A DNA stretch of 64,000 nucleotides from Hermetia illucens (taxonomy: Eukaryota > Arthropoda > Insecta > Diptera > Stratiomyidae), in the NCBI RefSeq assembly GCF_905115235.1, contig NC_051849.1, positions 102,464,849-102,528,848 on the forward strand. The letters run 5' to 3'. Each line of letters begins with the position of its first letter. Within the stretch, counting starts at the first letter, position 1. Positions 53,466 through 63,850 of this stretch are shown here, one piece after another. The notes below the pieces were generated by a model, which searched no databases, was not told the origin of the DNA, and saw nothing but the letters and a program-made list of their open reading frames with translations. A program made the position numbers and the translations under genes.

Positions 53466-53900
53466 AAGTCAGACCTTCCAGTCAGCGGCCATTTTGGATC
53501 ACCTACTAATATATATATGAGTACGATCATGTCAAAAAATTTTAAAGTTAGCCAAATAGACTTACTTTCTACTGGCTGTAAGGTCGATATATGTAGTTCC
53601 AAAACTTCCTTTCAATTTTTCCGGTACAAGAGCCAATATCATAGTAAAAGGGGTTAAGATCTTATACGATGAAAGATCCATAAAGTCGAGAGCTTGTGTT
53701 CTGATTTATTAGAAGCAACCATGCTGATTCAATTAAAAGCCCAGAACCTATTTGGGATCAATTTACAGTACCAAGTTAATCGTAAGAGCCGAAATGTCAT
53801 AGTTACTTTTAAGTACCTACGATATGACTGCCGGTGTCTTCCAGAAACGCAAGTATCAAGAGATCTGGTAACGTATGCGATATTAAATGGTCTTCCGCTC

Positions 53901-55085
53901 TTAAAGGGGTCATCCCGTGTGTCGGGTTGGAGAAATCAATTTTTTTTTTGCATGAATTGTGTCTATATATAGTGGAGAATATGTGGGCAAAGGGGTTTTC
54001 CGATATTCCGAGTCGTTCAGAAATTACATTGTTAAACAGGTAAGGAGTTTGCAGACGCGGCTAGAGTACTCGATGAAAGAGAGTATCGAATCTTTTTTTA
54101 CCTGTTAGTTTTTTACCTGAGCTTTATAAATTCGAACACAGGTATAAATATGAAAAGATGGAAAACCAATCAATTGTCTAAACTTATTTGCTTTTTGGAA
54201 TAAAAAGGATAATCCAGTCTAGAGTGAGCACTGAAAGGCTTTCAAGCTATACTCAGTTATATTTTGTTGTAAGTATTGTGCTGCATGAACATGGATGTTC
54301 CAATTGCGACAAGTTTTGTATATTGTATATTGGATTTTACTGGAGTTTTCTCCGGTATTTCGCGGGGATCGCGGATTAGAAATGCAAAGAAGAATCACAA
54401 AGGCATTGGTGGAAAAGGGCAGGAAAACATACTGATAAGGTTATTAACGACCTCACTACATTTTTTGGGCTAGCTATTCGTCGACATGCAAATTCGTTAG
54501 AAGAAATGAAGCAAGAAATTTGGGCAACTTTCTTCCATAAATGGCGCAAAGCGGAAGCTAAAGGAGAACTGGATAGTTTCCACCACGAGAAGGCACCTTT
54601 GACTGAAAAAGGTCAAACAGTCATCAAACCAATCTACGAAGATTTGTCACGAGATGATCTCTTGAACAGATGTTTAGGAGCAGAGACCCAAAATAACAGT
54701 GAGTCGTTAAATGCATTGATCTGGACTTTCGCTCCTAAACACCTTCATTCTGCGGCCAAGGTTGTAGAAATAGCCACTTTTCTGGCTGTAGTTATTTTCA
54801 ATGAAGGATTCAATGTCATTCTCAAAATCCTAGTGACAATGGGATGTCAAGTTGGTCACATATGTCAGGTTTATGCCGACCGCCGTAATGAAGCGCGAAT
54901 TTGGCAGTCCGAACGACGATCGACACAAAAACACCTTTTTTTGGAGATGGGTGCATAAATTGGCACGTATTCCGAAAACTATCATATCATATATCAATAA
55001 ACATTTTTCTATCTTTATCCAGTCCTTAAAAATAATTTTTCAAAAAAAGGAAAAAAACGGCCTTCACACGGGATGACCCCCTTAA
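53901..55085 (+). mobile_element. TTAA-flanked Kolobok-like DNA transposon with Mutator-like transposase remnant
   Basis: Element 53905-55081 lies between two TTAA copies (53901-53904 and 55082-55085). Its ends are 17 bp inverted repeats, GGGGTCATCCCGTGTG inward from position 2, with only the first base differing. Inside, 54370-54958 encodes KKNHKGIGGKG, VINDLTTFFGLAIRRHA, KQEIWATFFHKW, VIKPIYEDLSRDDLLNRC and ETQNNSESLNALIWTFAPK. These resemble the C-terminal half of metazoan proteins annotated with a Mutator-like transposase domain. A frame change separates GIGGKG from VINDL. The 5' half of the gene is absent. It is inserted in a LOA-like LINE whose frame LPLL-IDCN continues across it. TTAA duplication favours Kolobok over true Mutator, which makes 9 bp duplications. 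Confidence 0.8.
54506..54958 (+). pseudogene. Mutator-like transposase domain, C-terminal remnant
   Basis: Open frame of 150 residues. The ordered blocks ATFFHKW, IKPIYEDLS, LNRCLGAETQNNSESLN and FNEGFNV are hallmarks of this transposase family; SESLNALIW corresponds to the conserved N-E-S-x-N block. In phase upstream are RRHANSLEE residues before the first ATG, so the true protein began earlier and the annotated start is artificial. Confidence 0.75.
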
Positions 55086-55569
55086 TAGATTGTAACATGT
55101 TTGTTGCTGAAGTAGCAAATGCAATTCTAAAGAAGAGAAGCTATTTGATTTCATCACTGCGCCTCTAAGCTCGCACGATCCAGGAAAAGTGAAGTAATTG
55201 ACCAAACAATCTGTACACACTTCAAATATATTACAGGTCATTTGAGATTGGCGCTGTTTACAATTTAGTTCGATTATTACGAACGAACGGATCGTAACAC
55301 AAAGACGGGATCTTTGGGAAACAGATGAGACGGCATTCAGTGTACTTCTTCTTACACCTGGCGACCAACGACTCCGTTGGCAAAAGAAGACTAATTATAT
55401 GGTTGCACTTCATCCGTGAATGTCACTCGCCGTCGCATTTTCGGAAATGCGCTTCAACTCCGCTCAGGCCTTGCTACTTCCATCTTCTAACCAATACCCC
55501 ACGGATAACTGAACTGCGCGCCGACCCAATTCTTCGTTCAAAATTTGTTCAGGCCAGTATATTCCAATG

Positions 55570-56900
55570 ACCAGACGTATATATGTATGTGAGTCACAAT
55601 AGTAGTTACTTTCCATGTGCTACTCCCATATAGGAACACAGAAAGAACATTAGCAAAAAGCAGTCTCAACTTGATCTTGGTGTTACGATCATTGCATTTC
55701 CATAGTTTAGGCAAAGCACCGAAAGTAGACCTAGTGCTGTCAGTGCATCGAGTGACAGCAAGTACGGTAACACCACCGGTCCCTAAATATGCAAATTGAT
55801 CAACGCCTTCGATGTTGTGCCCATTAACCCTGATAGGAAAAGTACAGAAACCAGTCTGACTGAGAACCTTCTTTTTGATTGTGACTTCAATCCGACTCTA
55901 CTTCCCTCTCATTCCAAGTTTAGAGCCATGGATGTCATCATCGTGGTCAAGGGGTTTGAGGATCGCTTGGATTTCGATTGAAGCCCGTCACGTCCTTTGG
56001 GGGAGGCAGCATGGAAAGCGTCACTGATAGCAAAAGGAATATTATTCATAACAAGATACGCACCTGACGGACTCCGGTGCAATACGCGACATTCTGTGGC
56101 ATCATATGTCACTGTGATAAAAGTTATTAGTTTGCCTGGAATGTCCCTCCTGCGTGTAGCATTCCAGATACACTCTCTGTTCGAGAGCTTTCTCCAAATC
56201 GATGAGGAGCAGGTGAAATAGATATTTAAACTCCAAATACTGTTCCAAAATGATCCGAAAGATGTTGATCCCTCTCTCGACTATTGTTTCAAGAAGCAGA
56301 ATTATGTTATTATTTATTATCATCTTTGCGACGGCAAGTAGCACGCTAATACCCCTGCAATTGTTACACTCAAGACGAGTGCCCTTTCTTATCGATCTTA
56401 ACCATTATGCCCTTCTTCCACTCTCTGAGAATTGTCTCGGATTCCTAGGATTTCAGTATGAATAGAAGAACTCGGCGAGAGATCATCAAGTCCAGTAACT
56501 TTACCCATTGCAGCAATGCATTGATGGCCGAGATAACTTTTCTTCCGTTTGGAGGAGCAGTCCGTATCCGCAAGTTACGATGCTAAGTCATTTCATTCAC
56601 AAGAGGCGCGACTTAATGAGATTCAGTTATGAATCGTGCTAAAGTGCTCCTTCCACCTCTTTGGCTGCTCATCATTCTTAATGAGGAGTAGACCATCGAA
56701 ATATTACCTTTTCCTTCGTGAAGCACTATAGGGTTCTAAAATTATTGCTATCTGCGGTAGTTTCTCGTGCCCTGACCAGTGAAATAATATTTGAGCTCGT
56801 GTGCATCACCTTTTTCTGTAATTTGCAGTGATCATTAGAGCAGTCTTTGTTCCGCTGTCAGTTAGATCTTTGGACACGGCTCCAGAATATGGACGACAAT
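55570..56900 (-). mobile_element. LINE-I family fossil (RT and thumb)
   Basis: Minus strand: REWKKGIMVKIDKKGTRLEC and CRGISVLPA (about 56380), FRIILEQYLEF and LIDLEKAFEQRVY (about 56200), then RVNGHNIEGVDQFAYLGTGG (about 55820), typical of an RTE-like or related LINE thumb. Heavily broken. Confidence 0.6.
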
Positions 56901-57415
56901 CTGAATAGCACCAAGAAAAATGCGCTTTTAACGGCAGCTCAATGCTCATTAATATTTCGAAGCTGTAATGGCGAACATTCTGGGGTACTCGATACCATTA
57001 TCTTGGAAATAAAATCGGGCCCCAATCCGATAGCTGAAAGTCGTTATCGGTATTTCCGCTCTTATCTGAGTTATAAATAAAGTTTCTACAGCAGAAAAAA
57101 AATCGAAATCCGCTGATTGCAAGCTCACAGAGACGCTGTCACAACTCAATTTGAATTTAAAACTCTGAATCGCACCATAGAGTACTTTAAAGAAGTAAAA
57201 TGCCGGATGACGAAGAAAATTGTCGAAAATCAGCAGCGACTGGCACTAACTAACTAACTGGACATATGTTTAGAATATGAATATTACACATATCGTAACT
57301 ATAATGAAAGGAACTCCGAAACACTTCCTATGTATGTGTCCCACCTGTAGGCGCACCAGGCATCAGAGTTTTGGTGCTAATATATTCCAGTTCCAAGAAT
57401 AACATCACAAGAATA
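56900..57415. other. Unassigned
   Basis: Short frames only; contains CACTTCCTATGTATGTG near 57323, similar to the LOA EHFLCEYP coding text, so probably LOA debris. Confidence 0.3.
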
Positions 57416-60362
57416 GCAGGGGTCAAGCAGTGGCTTGCAGGATAGACTGATGCGGAATACAGCATTACAGGAATCAATGTATCTCTCTCTGGGATTGATA
57501 TGTGACCCCCCCAGGAACCAAGCTCCTCCTCTACCAAGACAGTTGGTGACAGCTACACTCTGTAAGAGGAGTCGAAAGTTACCTCCCACAATGCAGGGTG
57601 TTATGTGAACCGTGCCCATTGGATAGTTTGCAGTCGGAGGTAACTGACTGTATTCAAACGAAGCCTTACTGATATCTGGTCGCCTCAATGAGTAAGCCTA
57701 ACCTTACCGTACTACGGGGACTATGGTACGGCCTTCCTCCTAACCCCCATATCCGTGGTATTCAAATGAGTACAAAAAATATAAACACACAAACTGGCCT
57801 ACCGGTCGCAGGCAAATCTCCGCAACATTGAAACCAGCCCGCAAGAGGGAAATAATCCCAAGAAACCTATATCCGAGCAAAAGAAAGGGAAAATCTAGGA
57901 GCTGTGCTAATCCAATCGACTAGCCGAAAGTATTTCAGGAGCAAATACTCACTCGTAACGAGCAGGAAATAATCGTCCTGGAGATGTGTGAGAGATGGAA
58001 TAAGGAGGTTGGGTTTACCAGCATACGCATACTGGTAGACTTCACGGCGGTGGTCCCGGCGGTTTGGCTCAGGATTAGGAAAAGGAACTATCAGGATGTG
58101 GGAGGGATGACATGGCATGGACACACATGGTGACGAGTAACCTTCCCAAAACAGCAGTGATTGACACGGGGAAGCTTCTACGCCTCCTCATCACTCAAAA
58201 CCTAGATCTCCACACACGGTTATGGAGAGTTTTTAGAAGCAAAGAGCAGGGCAGAGGCAGACTTCTCAAGATCAGGGTAGACGACCGATCCCTGGAAACA
58301 ATTAAACGTCGCAACTACCTCATCAATTACAGATTTGGTTGGCTGCCTGTGTACGTGCACAGGTCCCGAGGTCCCGAAGGAATAGAAGCTGAAAGGGCAG
58401 GACCGAGCAGGAAGGTGGACCTGCCGTCCACAGAATAGAAAAGCTGAACGACCTTGACCTATACTTTTTAGGTTGCCGGAGGAGGAGGAAAATACTCCGA
58501 AATTGGAGAAGAATTCCAAGCACTAACGGAGCCGATGGCCAGCACCAAATTAACCCAGGCAAACCTCCACTATGCAAAAGCTGCGTATGCAATATTTGTA
58601 AGGACAAATCCCAAGGATAACATTAAAATAGTGCTAGCTTAAGAACCCTAGATGTACCGGGGGCAGATTCGGGGTTTGTAAGAAGGAAGTATGCAGACAA
58701 TTTGGGATTCCTCTTGTAAAAAACCGAGAACTTGCATCGTTCTCAAAAGAAACTTAAAATACAAATATCCTTCAGAGCTTCTAACCGGAAACCTCGTGGA
58801 TATCCAAATGGTACTAGAAGCTGGGGCAAGAACTCGAGAGGCAGCCCTACATCAGCTGACGATCGTAGTACGGAATGCCATAGACATAAAGGAAATAGTA
58901 CGGTGTGCGTTTTTGGACATAACACATCGTACACAGAGATGCGAAATGTCCTAATCCGCAAATGCCGACAGGTAGAAATTCTATTGTCATGAACATTGCT
59001 CGAGATTGTCTACAAAGTGGAGTATTATCACCATTGGAGCTTGGAAGTTGATAAACCCCTAGGAGAGCCAACAAACACTAGAATATAGATCCAGGGTTAC
59101 ACTGATGATACTATCTTAATCTGTATAAGCAAATATAAGGATACCTTCTGTGACCGGACCGGCCCACGAATCACTAGTAACTAGTGCAGAAGGGCGGGAC
59201 TGCGTATCAATCCAGGCAAAACCACCATAGTACGGAAGGAATGCGATCTTCAGAATGTCAGGGAGTGTGGCGGCCTAAATCGAGTTACTAATACCAAGGG
59301 ATAACATGTCAAAGAGGTTTTACTTTGATGAGAAGTTTTAAAACTGGGAGACCCTGGCGTTGACATACGACTTAAATCAGCAACTGATTACCTGGTTCAC
59401 TGACGGACCCTTACAGCACAGGGACCAGGTGCCGGTCCAAGGAAAACGCACTGTGAGCAATGGATAAGCACTCTATCATATTTCAGGCGGAAATATACGC
59501 CGTAGACAGATGCGCCTCCTTCATCTTCGAAAAGAACTATAGGGAGTAGAACATCGCAATTCTAACCGACAACCAAGCGACTATTAAGTTAAGTTCTTTA
59601 ATAGATATCAAACTGCTATGCAAATGCGTTAAGAACTGAACACGCTCGGCTCGTTCAATAAGGCCTGGATACTCTAGGTTCCAGCCTACTTTGCAATGAA
59701 GTAGCAGACGAACTGACCAGAAAAGAAGCAGCGACGCCGCTATGCAGGACAGAGCCATTCTGTGGAGTCAGAAATGGGTTCATGGACACGGCATTGAGAA
59801 ATGAAGAGAAACCGCTGACGGAATTTTACTGGGCGAACTTACCATGAATGGAACAGTCTAGGCTGCCCATGGTGGGATACGAACACAAGCGCTCGAAAGA
59901 TTGTTTAAACGTCGCCAGGAAGAGCCTCCGGATTATACTGGGAATATTCACTAGTCACTGCAGGGTAAACTGTCACCTGGGGAAACTAGAGATATCTGCG
60001 GAATCTGTCTGTAGATTCTGTGAGGAGAGTGATGAAACCTCCACACATGTTCTGGGACAGTGTCCGACACTTGTGCAAAGTAGATTCAGGCATCTGAGAG
60101 AATATTTAATGCCAGATGCCAGGTTAAAGGACTTAGAAATAGGAACCATAATACAATTTCTGTCGGTTATAGGTTTAAACGATATACTATAGTTTATAGG
60201 TGTTTTATAACTAGTAAAGGGGCACAATAGTTATATTAGGACGCAATGTATCTTCGCTTGACAATATTATTATCACATTTACTAACGGAAATGCATGCAA
60301 TGGTCCACTATGCTCTGAATGCTCAGAGGCTAAGTCTCTCCCCCACCCTTAACACACACATA
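57415..60362 (+). mobile_element. LOA-like LINE with both ends, internally shortened
   Basis: 5' region 57415-57760 matches the reverse complement of 50640-50990. ORF1 follows (about 58110-58440: TRLWRVFRSKEQGRGRLLKI, RVDDRSLETIKRRNYLINY, RFGWLPVYVH), a module like the DUF4780 found in insect LINE ORF1s. Then an endonuclease start (about 58550), an RT remnant with GYTDDTILI (about 59100), RNase H (about 59390-59750) and the C-terminal CRFCEESDETSTHVLGQCP (about 60015-60060). A CA-rich tail ends near 60362. About 2.95 kb, clearly shorter than an intact LOA element, so RT is mostly lost. Confidence 0.75.
58112..58438 (+). pseudogene. LOA-like LINE ORF1 fragment (DUF4780-like)
   Basis: 108 residues. 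Shares DDRSLE/DDRFLE-x-IKRR and NYRFGWLPVYVH/NYRFGRMPAHVH with the minus-strand copy at 49968-49726, which makes it a conserved module rather than a chance frame. Presumed nucleic-acid-binding ORF1 function. Confidence 0.6.
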
Positions 60363-60385
60363 CATCATATTTCATATTCCTAATA

Positions 60386-60406
60386 CAGGGTGCGGCAGCA
60401 TAACTT
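60386..60406. repeat. Left terminal inverted repeat of the Tc1/mariner element
   Basis: 21 bp identical to the reverse complement of 61639-61659, with TA at 60384-60385 and 61660-61661 as target duplication. Confidence 0.93.
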
Positions 60407-61638
60407 TCTTTTTTCAAAACTCAATAAAAACTATTGTATGCATCGGAAAATATTTATTTATTTTTTATAATGTGGGTACATGTCTAAAGTTTTTATTTAC
60501 ATTGTTTTGAAGATCAAATCTGTTCGGTGACGTCCCCATTCTCCATACATTGCGTAAACCAATTTCTGGCGTTTGTCATGACTCTTGTTAGCATAGCAGG
60601 TGTTATGTTGGCAATTTTTTCTTGGATGTTGGTCTTCAAATCTGGTAGGGTTCTTGGACGGTTCACATAAACACGGGATTTCAAAAAACCCCATAGAAAA
60701 AAATCACAAGGGGACAGATCGGGAGAGCGTGCCGGCCATTCCAAATCGCCTCTAATTGAGATAAGGCGCTCTGGAAAGTGTTTCCTCAAAACAGCCATCG
60801 ATGCTGCTGTTGGAACCAAGTGTCCCCCAAATCCAAATTTTCTAGCCGTGGGAAAAAAAATTCTGTAGCATGTTTACATACCGGTCCGAATTCACTGTCA
60901 CTGTAACCTCATTTTCCTCAAAAAACCAGGGACCAATAATTCCAGCTGAGGAAATTGCACACCACACTGTGACTTTGGGTGAATGCAAAGGCTTTTGATG
61001 CAATTCTCGAGGGTTGGTGTCAGCCCAGTAGCGCATGTTTTGTTTGTTAACCGAACCACACGCTAAAAAAAACAATAGCACCCTCGGGAACGACATCAAG
61101 AAGAAGTTCACATGCGTTCATCCGTGAATTGAAGTCACGTTCTGAAAGTTCCTGCACTATCGCCATCTTATAGGGATGAAAATGAAGATCATCACGAAGA
61201 ATTCTTCTCACAGAACGATCGGATAGTCCAAGGGCAGATGCGTGTTTGCTCGCAGAACGCCGTGGCGATCGCAACATTGACGCTCTCACTGCTTCAATGT
61301 TCTCAGGTGATCTAACGGGCCGAGGGACTCCAGTTCTTCCTTTTGTCGCACTTGCAGTTTGTCTGAATGTAGTGACCCATGTAACAATTGATTTGCGGTC
61401 TGGGATGGGAACCAACGGGGCTAAATTAAAGCGATTCCGAAATGCACGCTGTGTTGCAATAACCGAACATCCGCTTGAAAAGTAAACCTCAGCGGCAAAG
61501 GCACGCTCCTCACTATTCCAACGCATGATGGCGACTGAACCCTGTCGGGACAAAACTTTACAGTATCCCCTCTTGAACGAGACCACTAGCGCTCCGCTAT
61601 GACATCAACTAACTGAGTGGCGCGCATTTTAAAAAAAG

Positions 61639-61659
61639 AAGTTATGCTGCCGCACCCTG
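61639..61659. repeat. Right terminal inverted repeat of the Tc1/mariner element
   Basis: Reverse complement of the left end over 21 bp without mismatch, immediately followed by TA. Confidence 0.93.
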
Positions 61660-61661
61660 TA

Positions 61662-62362
61662 TTAGAGGTAGCTGAAAAACTTTATCTGATAAATTTAGAA
61701 ACGGGAAGAAAATAGTCTTCGCCTCTAACATTTATGCTTCGAAAATCCAAAATGGTCAGTTCAAAACAAAAATACTAATACTAATACTATACTAATTTCT
61801 TTAAAACCCAAAAACACAATCTTATCTGTACATTTATAATATTATATGCGTATGTATGCAGGTACTCAAGTCTAGTAAATATGAAGAAAGGTATTTAAGA
61901 TACCCTGATCTGAATTCACCTTCAAATTTTATATGTGGTATTTTTAGAGTATTTTGAATTAATTTTTTGAGAGATACATTTGGTTGTTATGTGCCGGAAA
62001 TATATACATATACATATAATTTTACAGCTCGCAGGTTCATCTGAATATGCATTAATCTTGCTGACACTTATCTTCGCCTTTTCAAATTATATCACGTAAA
62101 CGAGCAACACCAGGGTCGTTATATGTAGTTAGGAACTGGTTTTGACGGCTCAACTCAATTAACATACAAAATTATGCGAAAGCAGATACATTCAGTGCGT
62201 AAAGATTTTATTAGCAATCAAAGCTGATAACAAAGTAAAGAAAGAGCTTTTGAGATAATTAAATCCACCTTTTAAATTGAATTGCAAATTTGATAGACAT
62301 AATGATATGATATCACTATGGAGTGACCAGTGCGTGAATGGTGATAAATCGGTCAAACATGA
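61662..62362. other. AT-rich sequence upstream of the tRNA
   Basis: No coding frame or repeat recognised. An unremarkable Pol III 5' flank. Confidence 0.4.
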
Positions 62363-62444
62363 GGTAGCGTGGCCGAGCGGTCTAAGGCGCTGGTTTAAGG
62401 CACCAGTCTCTTCGGGGGCGTGGGTTCGAATCCCACCGCTGCCA
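62363..62444 (+). tRNA. tRNA-Leu(AAG): tRNA-Leu (anticodon AAG)
   Basis: 82 bp with a full cloverleaf. The acceptor stem GGTAGCG pairs with CGCTGCC (one T-G wobble). A box TGGCCGAGCGG lies at 62370-62380 and B box GGTTCGAATCC at 62423-62433. The anticodon stem CTGGT/ACCAG encloses loop TTAAGGC, so the anticodon is AAG, decoding CUU leucine. A long variable arm is present, as in type II tRNAs. There is no intron and no encoded CCA, as expected for a nuclear eukaryotic gene. No decay is seen. Confidence 0.97.
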
Positions 62445-62449
62445 TTACC

Positions 62450-62453
62450 TTTT
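62450..62453 (+). terminator. RNA polymerase III terminator of tRNA-Leu
   Basis: Run of four T residues six bases after the discriminator base of the tRNA, the standard Pol III stop. Confidence 0.7.
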
Positions 62454-62896
62454 AGACAACTGTCAAAGTGAACGACTTATTATTCCTAATATAATAAAAG
62501 GAACTTCTACCAGTGCCACTGTGGTCATTTGGGGATATGTATGAGAGTTGAACCAAAACACCGGACTTTGAAAAGAGCTTTTGTCTTTTATGTAACCCAG
62601 AAAAATTAGCTCCAAAAATAGTTCACAAGCATTAAAATTGTTTTTGTCGTTTACCATTAGAAACAAGTCCATACTCGAGAAATTAGGTAAGAAGGGTTTT
62701 ATGCTTTTCTTATATTGGAAAGTTTAAGTGCACCACTTTAATATTATAATGTATTAGGGCACAGTAAAATTATACAAAAAATACAGCTGCCATGCCTACC
62801 TACTATTATTTGTTAATTGTAGTGAGATTTGCACAAAAATTCCCAGTGTCATTGTCTATATTTTGACTTGTGCTTCTGTGTTATACTCCTAAGTTG
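62454..62896. other. AT-rich sequence between tRNA and foldback element
   Basis: Nothing recognised on either strand. Confidence 0.4.
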
Positions 62897-63215
62897 GATG
62901 GCGCTATGATCATCTTAAAGAAAAAAAGTAAACGGCATTTTAATGTACAGACTTAACTACAGTCCGCAAACTAGGATTATTAAAAAATATTAAAAACTAA
63001 ATTGGTGGCATTAGGATAATTGCGATCCATTGAGTATTTTTTTTTATTCGTTAAAGAAGCCTTAAAAAACACCAAAATTGATAAAAAAGTCTAACAAGGC
63101 ACCAAAAATTTAACTTTTCATATTTTTTAATAATCCTAGTTTGCGGACTGTAGTTAAGTCTGTACGTTAAAATCCCGTTTACTTTTTCTCTAAGATGATC
63201 GCAGCGCCCTCTAGC
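62897..63215. mobile_element. Foldback element with ~98 bp inverted arms
   Basis: Arm 62897-62994 pairs with 63116-63215. The central 44 bp (62945-62988 against 63122-63165) are perfect; outer parts differ at scattered bases. The spacer of about 120 bp is AT-rich. No coding capacity: a MITE or foldback element. Confidence 0.85.
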
Positions 63216-63225
63216 GTGGCAGCAG

Positions 63226-63362
63226 GAAAACTCCTTTTTTTGGAGTTGGGTGTATAAATTGCTCTGTATTTCAATAACCAACTATGCGATCGGGCTGGAA
63301 AAATGACTATGCACGCTCAAGATATTAATAAATATATGGTGAACACGGGATGACCCCCTTAA
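63226..63362 (+). mobile_element. Orphan 3' end of the same Kolobok-like family
   Basis: Matches 54930-55085 at both of its edges: a T-run followed by GGAGTTGGGTGTATAAATTG at the left, and CACGGGATGACCCCCTTAA at the right end. The middle is shorter and diverged. The left terminus and the coding part are missing. Directly upstream is the foldback repeat; directly downstream begins a LINE-I fossil, so the insertion point is at TTAA 63359-63362. Confidence 0.6.
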
Positions 63363-63850
63363 CACGAGTGTCCTTCTTTGGTATTTTAACGATCATCCCC
63401 TTCTTCCCTTCTCTAGGGAACATTTCGGATTTCGAATGGAAGTAGCAAATCTGCGGAAACTTCAGGAGCAGTAATGAATATCTCTCCGGGGAGACAGTCA
63501 ACCCCAGCTGCTTCACTCCATTTGGGTGCATTGATACCCGAGATAAATTCTCTTCTATTCCAAAGGCCAGTTCGTATCTGCATATTAAGGTGACTAGCCA
63601 TTTCATACATGAGAGGCTAAATTTATCGGAGTCATACAGTTAGCATCCGTGGTCAATTGTTCCTTCTACCTCTTCAGTTTCTCTTTGCCATGAATGACTG
63701 TTAACGCCCTTTACAAAAACCATGGAAAGATTTGCAACCACATTCAAGTTCTTTCGTAATGCGATACATGGTTCTGAAACCAATGCTATCTGCACAGTTT
63801 CTGCTTTCCTGACCAGCGCAATATCAATTTCCTTTTTGTTATAACGCACA
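63363..63850 (-). mobile_element. LINE-I family fragment
   Basis: Minus strand MIVKIPKKDTRVKGVIP resembles GIMVKIDKKGTRLEC of the copy at 56.4 kb. The upstream stretch to 63850 aligns with 56440-56840. Starts right after the TTAA of the Kolobok end. Confidence 0.55.

Larger units (their letters stand above)
52700..55320 (+). mobile_element. LOA-like LINE fossil with two nested insertions
   Basis: ORF1 end (EREANGLKATGLITVCEIGF, 52800-53055), RTE-B insert, endonuclease start (about 53540-53900, MVFRS/GLPLL region), Kolobok-like insert, then endonuclease continuing at 55086 (CNM then KCNSKEEKLFDFI-like text) until about 55320. Without the inserts the LINE is about 1.05 kb. Confidence 0.75.
60384..61661 (-). 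mobile_element. Tc1/mariner-superfamily DNA transposon, full length but inactive
   Basis: Complete element of 1274 bp (60386-61659) flanked by TA. The inverted ends CAGGGTGCGGCAGCATAACTT are identical over 21 bp. The transposase reads on the minus strand from about 61526 (MRWNSEERAFAAEVY, helix-turn-helix region) through RSASKHASALGLSDRSVRRI, PKVTVWCAISSAG and SPDLSPCDFFLWGFLK, ending near 60514. The N-terminal style and FLWGFLKSRVYVN tail match insect elements related to the DD41D (Visitor-like) group. The third catalytic D (PCD) is kept. The first-D block is lost between VPEGAIVFFS and CGSVNKQNMRYW, and the second-D block is lost after DTWFQQ, so the spacing cannot be counted here. Frame changes coincide with both losses. 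Confidence 0.88.

Noticed and set aside
60842-61111. Separate small gene for the PKVTVWCAISSAG frame
   Set aside because: It continues the Tc1/mariner transposase in another frame and lies within its inverted ends.
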